Shown piece after piece: positions 7,308 to 15,430 of a stretch of DNA of 17,136 nucleotides; the stretch's first letter is position 1; each line of letters starts with the position of its first letter. The stretch is from assembly GCA_002405875.1 (NCBI GenBank), contig DHMR01000063.1, positions 1 to 17,136 of the forward strand. The letters are read 5' to 3'. This DNA is from a bacterium UBA4637. Lineage in GTDB: Bacteria; Bacteroidota; Bacteroidia; Bacteroidales; Bacteroidaceae. The notes beneath the pieces are model-generated. The model did not search any database. It was not told the origin of the DNA and saw only the letters and a program-made list of their open reading frames with translations. The position numbers were made by a program, and so were the translations under genes.

Positions 7308-8456
7308 ATGAAGATTCCTCAAGAATTTGATACCATTCGTCCTTGGGAGCCGGAAGACCTTCCTGAGGTATTCGATCGTTTGCTTTCAAACGATCAGTTC
7401 AAGCAAGTGCTTGCTTATCTTTATCCACAGGTACCTTTCGAGATGATAGCCCAGAAGTTGAAGGCTTGCAAGACCAATCTCGATTTCCAGTTGGCTTTCG
7501 CCTACGACTTCGTGCATGGCATATTGAAGAAGGCAGCCACAGGATGTGAGATGGATTGTTCGGCAATCGACAATACCCGCAACTACACCTTCATCAGCAA
7601 TCACCGTGATATCGTGCTCGATTCAGCAATCTTGGATGTTCTCTTGGTTGACAACAAGTTCAAGACCACTTGCGAGATAGCCATCGGTGATAACCTCTTG
7701 TCTCTTCCTTGGGTCAAGGACTTGGTGCGAGTGAACAAAGCATTCATCGTAGAGCGTGCCTTGGGCATGCGAGAGATGTTGAAGGCAAGCAAGCGCCTTT
7801 CCGACTATATGCACTTCGCTATCAAGGAGAAGAAGGAGAACATCTGGATAGCTCAGCGAGAGGGTAGGGCGAAGGATAGTGACGACCGCACCCAGAAAGG
7901 TATCCTCCAGATGATGTCGATGGGAGGCGAGGGCAGTATCGCCGAAAGATTGAAGCAACTGCATCTCGTTCCATTATCTATCAGTTACGAGTACGATCCA
8001 TGCGATTTCCTCAAGGCTCGTGAGTATCAGTTGAAGCGTGACGTGGAAGGATGGAAGAAGGGACCAACCGATGACCTCGTGAGCATGCAGACTGGTATCT
8101 TTGGTTATAAGGGACATGTACACTATCATGCAGCCCTATGCCTTGACGAATATCTCGACACGCTCGACCCTGAGATGTCAAAGTCTGATATATATAATAA
8201 GGTGGCAGCTCATATCGACCACGAGATACATGCCAACTATCGTCTCTATCCAGGCAACTATGTGGCACTCGATCTCCTGGAAGGAAACACATCCCATACC
8301 GACCACTATACCCCGGAAGACAAGGGCAAGTTTGAGAGGTATGTAGCAGGACAACTTGCGAAAATTGACCTTCCAAACAAGGATGAAGCATATCTAAAGG
8401 AGCGAATTTTAACGATGTATGCCAACCCAGTACGTAATTACCTTGCCGCCCAATAG
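7308..8456 (+). CDS. Glycerophospholipid-type acyltransferase (PlsC-like)
   Basis: A 382-residue protein of the PlsB/PlsC acyltransferase superfamily, enzymes that transfer fatty acyl chains to glycerolipids or related acceptors at the inner membrane. The acceptor block is FISNHRDIVLDSAILD with His99 and Asp105. The next conserved blocks are FIVERALG and WIAQREGRAKDSDDRTQKG, the latter resembling the EG-x-R substrate-binding block. The spacing His-x5-Asp is one residue longer than the standard H-x4-D; I recall Bacteroidota relatives with the same HRDIxLD form but could not check. No strong membrane helix is visible. The last gene of the operon, it follows ddl by 63 bp with AAGG 7 nt before the ATG. 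Its stop codon lies in the terminator loop. Substrate unknown; phospholipid or aminolipid synthesis is plausible. Confidence 0.82.
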   Translation: MKIPQEFDTIRPWEPEDLPEVFDRLLSNDQFKQVLAYLYPQVPFEMIAQKLKACKTNLDFQLAFAYDFVHGILKKAATGCEMDCSAIDNTRNYTFISNHRDIVLDSAILDVLLVDNKFKTTCEIAIGDNLLSLPWVKDLVRVNKAFIVERALGMREMLKASKRLSDYMHFAIKEKKENIWIAQREGRAKDSDDRTQKGILQMMSMGGEGSIAERLKQLHLVPLSISYEYDPCDFLKAREYQLKRDVEGWKKGPTDDLVSMQTGIFGYKGHVHYHAALCLDEYLDTLDPEMSKSDIYNKVAAHIDHEIHANYRLYPGNYVALDLLEGNTSHTDHYTPEDKGKFERYVAGQLAKIDLPNKDEAYLKERILTMYANPVRNYLAAQ

Positions 8457-8476
8457 TGGCAAGGTAATACTTTTTT
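8437..8476 (+). terminator. Intrinsic terminator spanning the stop codon of the acyltransferase
   Basis: Arms ATTACCTTGCC (8437-8447) and GGCAAGGTAAT (8458-8468) form a perfect 11-bp stem with a 10-nt loop. Six Ts follow at 8471-8476. The TAG stop codon (8454-8456) sits in the loop, so the last five or six codons make up the left arm. It ends the PASTA-rluD-ddl-acyltransferase operon. Confidence 0.88.
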
Positions 8477-8496
8477 GCTCAATTGTTGCAAAAAAA
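8471..8496. repeat. Second inverted repeat after the operon terminator
   Basis: TTTTTTGC (8471-8478) and GCAAAAAA (8488-8495) are inverted around a 9-nt loop. The left arm is the T-tract of the preceding terminator, so the two hairpins are mutually exclusive, and the second could modulate termination or act for the opposite strand. Confidence 0.55.
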
Positions 8497-8638
8497 GTCA
8501 AAAATAATAAGTGTATGAAAAACACAGAATGTTAATAAACCTATAGCATTTATCGGGTTCTGCTAAAAAATCTTTAGGGTTGTAAAAATAATACAGCAAA
8601 TAAGCAAGAAAGTATCGGTTTTTTTGGAAAAGGTGTTG

Positions 8639-8646
8639 TATCTTTG
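8639..8646 (+). promoter_or_regulatory. Probable -7 box of the susC operon
   Basis: TATCTTTG is a perfect Bacteroidota -7 box. At the expected -33 position (around 8616-8620) there is only CGGTT and no TTTG, although a T-run follows. A good -7 with a weak -33 suggests a promoter that needs an activator. Transcription would begin near 8653 and give a leader of about 237 nt. Upstream, 8498-8638 is A/T-rich and shows no gene. Confidence 0.6.
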
Positions 8647-8652
8647 CAACCG

Positions 8653-8889
8653 AGATACAAGTACTACTAGATACCATTCATAACGTTACCTACTAAGTAT
8701 TGTGTTCTGATAAGTAAAAAGTAAAAATGTCAAACAATTAATAAATATAAACCAACCTATGAAAAGAAATTCAACTTAACAATAGTTCTCCTTGCATCCG
8801 AGGTGGTGCGACGAAAACTCAGAGAGTGGCTATGAACTAGCCAAAGTAATCAACGTTTTATACTATTAAACCTAGAAAATACTTAAAGT
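8653..8889 (+). promoter_or_regulatory. Long structured 5' leader of the susC gene
   Basis: About 237 nt separate the predicted transcription start from the susC ATG. Within it lie a six-codon reading frame at 8759-8779 (Met-Lys-Arg-Asn-Ser-Thr, stop), a perfect hairpin TGGCTA/TAGCCA at 8827-8843 with a 5-nt loop, and a competing ACTC/GAGT pair at 8817-8827. The segment 8780-8830 is richer in G and C than its surroundings, as is common for folded RNA. I recognise no known riboswitch class. Confidence 0.45.
8759..8779 (+). CDS. Possible six-residue leader peptide
   Basis: ATG AAA AGA AAT TCA ACT TAA encodes MKRNST in the susC leader, 110 bp before the susC start. It resembles the beginning of many real Bacteroidota genes, but nothing proves translation. 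It could be a regulatory upstream reading frame or chance. Confidence 0.2.
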   Translation: MKRNST

Positions 8890-11800
8890 ATGAATCTGAA
8901 TTTAAGAAAATCAATGCTGCTTGTTGGTGCATTGGCAACTTTGGGTATGGGGTATACAACTCAAGCATTGGCTACCCCCCCATACCAGTCTGTTAATTCA
9001 GTACAGCAGTCGAAGAAGGTAACCGGTAACGTAAGCGACGCAGAAGGTCCCGTTATCGGTGCAAGTGTTGTAGAAAAGGGCAATCCTAGCAATGGTGCAG
9101 TTACCGATCTTGATGGTAACTTCGTCTTGAATGTAAAGCCGGGTGCTACGATTGTCATTACTTACATTGGTTATAAGACTCAGGAGATTGCAGTCGGTAA
9201 CCAGTCTAATTTCAATGTAACTTTGAAGACCGACGACAAGGCTTTGGACGAGGTCGTGGTCGTAGGTTATGGTGTTCAGAAGAAGAAACTCGTCACAGGT
9301 TCTACCATCGAGGTGAAGGGCGACGATATTCAGAAGATGAACACAACCCAGGTGCTCGGTGCCTTGCAGAGTCAGACTCCTGGTGTTAACATCCAGGCTG
9401 CTTCTGGTCAGCCAGGTGATGGATTTAAGATTTCTATTCGTGGTGCTGGTACCAATGGTAACACAGCTCCTCTTTATATTATCGATGGTGTAGCAGGCGA
9501 CATCAACAACTTGAACCCTGCCGACATCGAGCGTATCGACGTGTTGAAGGATGCAGCTTCTTGTGCCATCTACGGTTCTGCCGCTGCCAATGGTGTTATC
9601 TTGGTAACAACCAAGCAGGGTAAGCAGGGCAAGGTACAGGTAACATACGATGCCAACGTAGGTTGGGCAAATGTGTATCGTATGCCTAAGATGTTGAATG
9701 CCAAGCAGTATATGGAGGTGATGGATCAGGTTCGCTTCAATAGTGGCGAGAGTGGCTACGACTGGAAGAGCATCATGGGCGAAGACCTCTACAACTCTTA
9801 TATGGATGGTTCTAACGAGGGAACCAATTGGGTTGAGGCTATCCGCAACAAGAATGCCGTTACCACTAGTCATGCATTGAACGTAACGGGTGGTACTGAC
9901 CGCTCAACCTTCTCTATGGGTGCAGGTTATCAGTATCAGGATGGTGTGTTTGGCAATGTTGTGAAGTCAGACTATCGTCGTTTCACATTCCGTATCAATT
10001 CCGAGCATGTTATCTATCGTAATGACAAGGGCTTGGATGTTGTGAAGATTGGTGAGAATGTTTACTATCAGCACAAGCAGAACCAAGGTATCCAGATAGG
10101 CAACCAGTATAGCAATGAGCTTTCCAACATGCTTCGTGCCAACCCTTGTATCCCTATGTACAATGCGGATGGTGGTTACACAAATTCTTCTGATTTGAAG
10201 AGTTGGGTTGATAACTATAACTCTTATTCTGTAAACCCAATCTATAAGATGCTCAACCAGCAGTCTGGTCACAATAAGAGCATCAACCAGAATTTGCATG
10301 CTACAGGATACTTGGAGATTCAGCCAATCAAGAACTTGGTTTATCGTGGACAGTTGAATTATAACCAGAACACCTGGACTTGGCGTACATTCCTCCCTGT
10401 TTTCTCTGCTAATACTACTAATGCGGATAACTTCCGTACAGAGGATAAGGCAACCAACCAGATTGGCACAAGCTGGGGATGGAGTACAACCAATACTTTG
10501 AACTATAAGTTCGACTTGAACAAGAAGCACAACTTCGATATCTTGGTAGGTACTGAGTATGGCGAGAGCCGTCCTGATTTCGGCTTCTCATTGAATGCAA
10601 CTTCTTCCAACTCTATCTTTGGCGATATGACTCATGCCTACATGAGCTATATGAAGAACAACAATGCGGCAGCTGTTACAGGTACTCCATGTGACGATAC
10701 TCGCAGTATGTCTTATTTCGGTCGTGTAAACTACAACTACGATGAGAAGTATATGCTTTCTGCTATTATTCGTGCAGATGGTAACTCGAAGTTCGCTCCA
10801 GGTAAGCGTTGGGGTTATTTCCCTTCTGTATCTGCAGGTTGGGTAATCTCTAACGAGAAATTTATGGCTAAGACCGCTTCTTGGCTCGATTTCTTGAAGT
10901 TGCGTGCAGGTTGGGGTCAGAATGGTAACGCACAGACCATTGAAAACTTCCAGTGGCAGGGTGCCTTTGCTTTTGATGCAGGTAGTATCTATACATTCAA
11001 TGGCAACCCTGACCAATATACATCTGGTGCCTCTCCATCTCGTTTGCCAAATGCTGATTTGACATGGGAAACCTCAGAACAGTTGAATATTGGTATCGAT
11101 GCTCGCTTCTTGAATGGTCGTCTCGGTTTGACTGCAGATTGGTATGACAAGAAGACCAAGGACTTGTTGGTTGCAGTACCAGTTGATGCCACAACAGGTT
11201 TCTCTACCCAAATGAAGAACGCAGGTACTGTTGAGAACAAGGGTGTTGAGTTGGCACTGACTTGGAACGACAAAATTGGTAAGGATTTCCAGTACAATAT
11301 AGGTTGGAACATGGCTTACAACCACAATGAGGTGACCAAGGTCAACTCTAATAGAAAATACAACAATGGTGGTAACGACCTGTTGGCACAGAACACTGGT
11401 TACATGGCCCGCTTTGAGGAAGGACACCCTATCGGCTATTTCTGGGGCTATAAGACTGAAGGTGTGATGCAGAACGCTGCTGATGTTCAAGCATACCTCG
11501 ACAAAAACTGCGATGGTAAGGCCGAGAACTCTAAGCAAGGCACAGGTATCAAACCTGGTGACTTGAAGTTTGTGGATGTCAATGGCGATGGTGTCATCAA
11601 CGACGATGATAAGACAGAGATCGGTTCACCACAGCCTGATGTTACCATGGGTATTACCCTCGGTGCATCTTACAAGGGATTCGACCTCTCTGTTACTGGT
11701 TATGGCGCATTTGGTCAGCAGGTAGCTCGTTCTTATCGTAAGTTTACTGATGGTGAGTTCGAGAACTTTACCACAGAGGTGTTCGATTACTGGCATGGAG

Positions 11801-12132
11801 AAGGAACATCCAATAAGTATCCTTTGCTTGCCCACATGAATGCTGGTCCTAACTGGCAGACCATCTCTGATATTTACATTGAGAATGCTAGCTACTTCCG
11901 TCTTCAGAACTTGACAGTTGGTTACGACTTCACCAAGATTTGGAAGACTAGCCCATTCTCACAGCTCCGTCTCTATTTCACAGCCCAGAACCTCTTTACC
12001 ATTACTGGTTACAAGGGTATGGATCCTGAGAATGGTACAGCTATTGGTTCCGATTCTTGGGTAACAGGTGTTGATGTAGGTAACTATCCTCAGCCTCGTA
12101 CCTATATGGTTGGTGTAAATATTAAGTTCTAA
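8890..12132 (+). CDS. SusC/RagA-family TonB-dependent outer-membrane transporter
   Basis: A 1080-residue TonB-dependent transporter of the SusC class, which imports large nutrients such as oligosaccharides or peptides across the outer membrane with a SusD lid. A Sec signal peptide with cleavage after ALA at residue 28 is followed by a carboxypeptidase-regulatory-like domain (about 43-113) and the SusC hallmark DEVVVVGYG at 120-128. The plug carries LYIIDGVAG and DIERIDVLKDAASCAIYGS. The rest is beta-barrel, ending in an aromatic residue (NIKF), as barrel proteins do. There is no N-terminal STN domain, so it is not itself a signal-transducing receptor for an anti-sigma factor. Substrate cannot be deduced. 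susD follows after 18 bp. Confidence 0.95.
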   Translation: MNLNLRKSMLLVGALATLGMGYTTQALATPPYQSVNSVQQSKKVTGNVSDAEGPVIGASVVEKGNPSNGAVTDLDGNFVLNVKPGATIVITYIGYKTQEIAVGNQSNFNVTLKTDDKALDEVVVVGYGVQKKKLVTGSTIEVKGDDIQKMNTTQVLGALQSQTPGVNIQAASGQPGDGFKISIRGAGTNGNTAPLYIIDGVAGDINNLNPADIERIDVLKDAASCAIYGSAAANGVILVTTKQGKQGKVQVTYDANVGWANVYRMPKMLNAKQYMEVMDQVRFNSGESGYDWKSIMGEDLYNSYMDGSNEGTNWVEAIRNKNAVTTSHALNVTGGTDRSTFSMGAGYQYQDGVFGNVVKSDYRRFTFRINSEHVIYRNDKGLDVVKIGENVYYQHKQNQGIQIGNQYSNELSNMLRANPCIPMYNADGGYTNSSDLKSWVDNYNSYSVNPIYKMLNQQSGHNKSINQNLHATGYLEIQPIKNLVYRGQLNYNQNTWTWRTFLPVFSANTTNADNFRTEDKATNQIGTSWGWSTTNTLNYKFDLNKKHNFDILVGTEYGESRPDFGFSLNATSSNSIFGDMTHAYMSYMKNNNAAAVTGTPCDDTRSMSYFGRVNYNYDEKYMLSAIIRADGNSKFAPGKRWGYFPSVSAGWVISNEKFMAKTASWLDFLKLRAGWGQNGNAQTIENFQWQGAFAFDAGSIYTFNGNPDQYTSGASPSRLPNADLTWETSEQLNIGIDARFLNGRLGLTADWYDKKTKDLLVAVPVDATTGFSTQMKNAGTVENKGVELALTWNDKIGKDFQYNIGWNMAYNHNEVTKVNSNRKYNNGGNDLLAQNTGYMARFEEGHPIGYFWGYKTEGVMQNAADVQAYLDKNCDGKAENSKQGTGIKPGDLKFVDVNGDGVINDDDKTEIGSPQPDVTMGITLGASYKGFDLSVTGYGAFGQQVARSYRKFTDGEFENFTTEVFDYWHGEGTSNKYPLLAHMNAGPNWQTISDIYIENASYFRLQNLTVGYDFTKIWKTSPFSQLRLYFTAQNLFTITGYKGMDPENGTAIGSDSWVTGVDVGNYPQPRTYMVGVNIKF

Positions 12133-12150
12133 TCTAAAATTGAATTCACA

Positions 12151-13908
12151 ATGAAGAAATTAAATATATTTTTGGCTTCCGCCATGGTAGCATTAAGCTT
12201 TGCATCCTGCGGCATCGATGATGTACAGAATGTGGGTGAGTTATCTACCAATGACTTCCCTGTAAACAAGGAAGATGGTGAAGCTGTATTGGCTGGTGTT
12301 TACCAGAATCTGAATGAGATTTGCGCAAACCCTCAGATGAGTTTCTTGTATTATGCGCAGCTTGCCAGCGATGATATGCTTGGTGGTGGTGGCGTCAACG
12401 ATAAGTTGATGCAGGCAGAGGATTTGCTTTGCAACTACAATGCTGATATGACCAACACGTTCTATGAGGCTCGTTACAAAGGTATCAACCGTGCCAACAC
12501 ATTGATTGATGCTTTGCCTAATACTACAATGGATGAGACCACCAAGAACTCTTTGATGGGACAGGCTAAGTTCCTTCGTGCTTTCTACTATTATGATTTG
12601 GCTTCGATGTATGGTAATGTGCCAATGCGTTTGCATCCTGGCTCTGAGGCTATTACACAAGGTGACATTACGGACCCTTGGAAGCAAATCTTGATGGATT
12701 TGCGTGATGCTATTAGCCTTTTGCCTGACAAAGCATCTGATGATGCTCATGTAGATAAATATACGGCTGAGGCAATGCTCGGACGTGCTTGGCTTTTCTA
12801 TACCGGTTTCTTTGGCAATGGTTCCACATTGGCAGACCTTACCAGTACAAACTACAGTCCTTTGACATCTGTAGAACTTCCTGATGGAACAACTATGACA
12901 AAGGAGGATGTAATCAATGCAATTGATGATTGTGTGACTAAGTCTGGTCATAAGTTGGTAGATAAGTATCAAAACCTTTGGGCATATACGAACAGATGTA
13001 CGGTTGAGAGCTATGATTATACTAAGGGGCAAGGCTTCAAATGGGTTGAGGACGATGGCGGAAAAAATCCAGAGACATTGTTCGCTATCAAGTTCAATAA
13101 GTTCGCTTCTTGGAATACTACTATTGGTTATGCTAATGGTTATGCGTTGCATTTTGGTGTCCGTGGTGGACAAGCCTACGGAAATACTTTCCCATTCGGT
13201 CAAGGTTGGGGTGCAGGTCCTGTAGCTCCTAATTTGATGAGTGATTGGGCAGCAGCTGAGCCAAACGACGAGCGTCGTGACGCTTCCGTAGCCGATTGGC
13301 ATGCTTATCCAAAGTATAAAAAGGGTGGTTGGGCTGATTTCGTTCAGGAAACCGACTTCTATGCTAAGAAATGGGCTCCTATCACTTGTGAAAACAATAA
13401 ATTGGACGACGGATATTCTTGTACTTTTGAGAATGTAATGTACGAAGGTAACTGGGATACTCCGGGAAAAGAAAATATGCAGTTGAACAATATACACGAT
13501 TTGGTACTTATCCGTTTTGCAGATGTTCTGTTGATGCAGAGTGAGTTAAAGGAAGATGTCGAAGGTATCAATAAGGTTCGTGAGCGTGCAGGCTTGGCAC
13601 CTATTGCTTCTTACTCTCTCAGAGCATTGCAAAATGAACGCCGTTGGGAATTGGCTTGTGAGGGTATTCGGTGGAATGATATTCGTCGCTGGCATATAGC
13701 TGCCGCTGCTCTTGAAAAACAAAATGGAGTAGCTACTTACTATTGTGGTAATGCCGACACCAATATTCCTCACAATGGTGGTTATACTGCACGCTATAAC
13801 GCTACTGCAGGCTTCCAGAAGATGCCTGAAACTCAGGTTGCCATGGGCACGGTTAAACAGAATGAGGGATGGACAGGTTCTGATTCTGAGTATCAGGGTT
13901 GGAAATAG
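12151..13908 (+). CDS. SusD/RagB-family nutrient-binding lipoprotein
   Basis: A 585-residue SusD-class lipoprotein that sits on the cell surface as the lid of the SusC transporter and captures the substrate. The signal peptide ends in the lipobox SFASC, with lipidated Cys20 followed by GIDD; acidic residues at this position act as a surface export signal in Bacteroidota. The TPR-rich alpha-helical body shows GQAKFLRAFYYYDLASMYGNVP, and the C-terminal family motif is NERRWELACEGIRWNDIRRW, with RRWE at 497-500. Aromatic-rich loops in the middle (for example FGQGWGAGP) may contribute to binding. It is paired with the upstream susC and followed by another lipoprotein after 30 bp. Confidence 0.94.
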   Translation: MKKLNIFLASAMVALSFASCGIDDVQNVGELSTNDFPVNKEDGEAVLAGVYQNLNEICANPQMSFLYYAQLASDDMLGGGGVNDKLMQAEDLLCNYNADMTNTFYEARYKGINRANTLIDALPNTTMDETTKNSLMGQAKFLRAFYYYDLASMYGNVPMRLHPGSEAITQGDITDPWKQILMDLRDAISLLPDKASDDAHVDKYTAEAMLGRAWLFYTGFFGNGSTLADLTSTNYSPLTSVELPDGTTMTKEDVINAIDDCVTKSGHKLVDKYQNLWAYTNRCTVESYDYTKGQGFKWVEDDGGKNPETLFAIKFNKFASWNTTIGYANGYALHFGVRGGQAYGNTFPFGQGWGAGPVAPNLMSDWAAAEPNDERRDASVADWHAYPKYKKGGWADFVQETDFYAKKWAPITCENNKLDDGYSCTFENVMYEGNWDTPGKENMQLNNIHDLVLIRFADVLLMQSELKEDVEGINKVRERAGLAPIASYSLRALQNERRWELACEGIRWNDIRRWHIAAAALEKQNGVATYYCGNADTNIPHNGGYTARYNATAGFQKMPETQVAMGTVKQNEGWTGSDSEYQGWK

Positions 13909-13938
13909 TATTTCATTAACTATTAAAGGAAAACAAAT

Positions 13939-15180
13939 ATGAAAAAGATATTTTTCGCATTGTCTATGTTGACATTGCTTTATACCTCTTGTGATCCTTC
14001 TTCCGATTCTGGAAGCACAGGATTCATGGAGAATGTAACGGCTGAAAGCGTAGATGCAAAAGTAACGCCAGTAGTGGTAAATGGTAAGAATACTAACCGT
14101 CTCGTTATTGAAAACCATTCTCCTATTACAAGCCAGTGGTCTGCAAGTCAGTTGGCTGAGGATGCGGTTACTTCTTCTAAAGCTTATGATACCATCTATG
14201 TTACTAAGCTTGGTGAAAATACTGTTACAATGCATTGTAAGAACATTGGATCGGATTTCACTAAAGATTTTAATGTAAATGTGGATGAGATTTCTTACCT
14301 CTCAGCAGAACTCCAGAAGCGACTCTGCGTGGAGGGAAGTGAAGGCAATTATAAGTCTAAAATTGCTAGCATCAAAGGGCAGCCTGCTCAGTTTGGTACT
14401 GAGTTTGATAAGGCAAAGGTTAAAGTTGTTCAAGAGATAAAAGAAGGTGTCAAGGGTAATGTCTTTACAGTTGAAAATGACAATGCAACTCTAGCTGATT
14501 GGGCTATCACAAAGGATGGCGCAAATGAGCCGATGGCTACTGCAAACCTCAATGACGATAAGTTGATGGTTGTGGAACCTGGTCATTATACATTGACCCT
14601 TACTTACACGTTGGCTAATGGTAGCAAGGATACCTATACGGTATCTACATTTGATGTGGAAGACTTGACTACGGTACCACAGCTTCTCCAGTATCTCAAG
14701 GGTGGTGAAAACGGTGACGGAACAACTACCTGGGAGTGGAGCAAGAAGGCCTCTTCTGTTTGGGGTAATGGTCCATTTGGTAGCGGAAACAAACCTCAGT
14801 GGTGGGGCGTTTCTTTGACCGACATCGAAGGTCAAGGCAGTGGTAAGAATGGTGGTGCAGCCCGAAATGGTACTAATGCTTCCTTCACTCTTGACATGAA
14901 CAATAACACTGCAACCAATGCTGATGGTACTACTCTCCCTATCAAGTTGAATGTGTTGGAGCATAAGGATGCTTCTTGGGATCAGGGTACAATCACCTTC
15001 CCAACAGTTACTAATGATAAGTTCGTTATCCCTATGGGTGTTAATGTAAATGAGGGTAATGCTGCGTTCCAAAAGTATTACGTATTAGTTTCTAGTGACG
15101 ACAAACTTGTGTTGACAGCTGCTGAAAGCAATGGAGCAAATGCTTGGTTCTATGTCTTCACCAAGAAAACAAAGAAATAA
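13939..15180 (+). CDS. Surface lipoprotein of the SusCD locus, function unknown
   Basis: A 413-residue lipoprotein with lipobox LYTSC, Cys18, followed by DPSSDSG. The acidic and Ser-rich start again suggests surface export. The N-terminal half appears to be beta-sandwich, PKD- or Ig-like: YDTIYVTKLGENTVTMHC and GHYTLTLTYTLANGSKDTY are typical strands. The C-terminal part (from about residue 250) is rich in Gly, Asn and Trp, with WEW at 265-267, WGNGPFGSG at 275-283 and QWWG at 287-290, which recalls carbohydrate-binding surface proteins encoded after SusD in this phylum. I cannot name a family; SusE/SusF-like in position only. A good Shine-Dalgarno AAAGGA lies 8 nt before the ATG, rare in this window. 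Ligand binding is inferred from context. Confidence 0.85.
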   Translation: MKKIFFALSMLTLLYTSCDPSSDSGSTGFMENVTAESVDAKVTPVVVNGKNTNRLVIENHSPITSQWSASQLAEDAVTSSKAYDTIYVTKLGENTVTMHCKNIGSDFTKDFNVNVDEISYLSAELQKRLCVEGSEGNYKSKIASIKGQPAQFGTEFDKAKVKVVQEIKEGVKGNVFTVENDNATLADWAITKDGANEPMATANLNDDKLMVVEPGHYTLTLTYTLANGSKDTYTVSTFDVEDLTTVPQLLQYLKGGENGDGTTTWEWSKKASSVWGNGPFGSGNKPQWWGVSLTDIEGQGSGKNGGAARNGTNASFTLDMNNNTATNADGTTLPIKLNVLEHKDASWDQGTITFPTVTNDKFVIPMGVNVNEGNAAFQKYYVLVSSDDKLVLTAAESNGANAWFYVFTKKTKK

Positions 15181-15212
15181 TTAGAGATAATCGTTGTGAT
15201 TATAATATAAAT

Positions 15213-15260
15213 AAGGCTAAGCCTCGGCTGTAGTGATACAGTCGGGGCTTAGTCTTGTTT
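15213..15260 (+). terminator. Terminator of the SusCD operon with GNRA-capped 20-bp stem
   Basis: Arms 15213-15232 and 15237-15256 pair over 20 bp, three of them G-U, around the tetraloop GTGA (GNRA class). A short TTGTTT follows. The G-U pairs form only in plus-strand RNA, which agrees with its place 33 nt after the lipoprotein stop. Confidence 0.85.
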
Positions 15261-15281
15261 CAAATGAAGCGTTACTTCAAT

Positions 15282-15367
15282 TTTTGCCTCGCCGAGGCAA
15301 AATGTTGCCTTGGCTGAGGCAAAAGTTTGCCTTGGCGAGGCAGAAGTCTTCCTAAGCCTTGGCGCAG
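15282..15367. repeat. Tandem GCCTYGGC palindromic repeats
   Basis: Three imperfect palindromes start TTGCCT at 15284, 15305 and 15327 (periods 21 and 22). The first is a perfect inverted repeat of 10-bp arms (15282-15291 and 15293-15302) around one base. A degenerate fourth copy, GCCTTGGCGCAG, lies at 15356-15367. The same GCCTCGGC core also occurs in the left arm of the preceding terminator. The stretch has no gene. From 15368 to 15430 I see nothing recognisable. Confidence 0.8.
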
Positions 15368-15430
15368 AGTTGACAATGGGATGTTGCATCGGAAAGATCT
15401 TGTTTTCTGTTTAGGCTCTACTCCCATTTA

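Noticed and set aside
12241..13497. Antisense reading frame of 418 codons inside the susD gene
   Set aside because: It lies wholly opposite a clear SusD protein, has no family features, and arises from codon bias of the real gene. The same applies to the long antisense frames at 8998-9873, 4320-4916 and 5061-5918.
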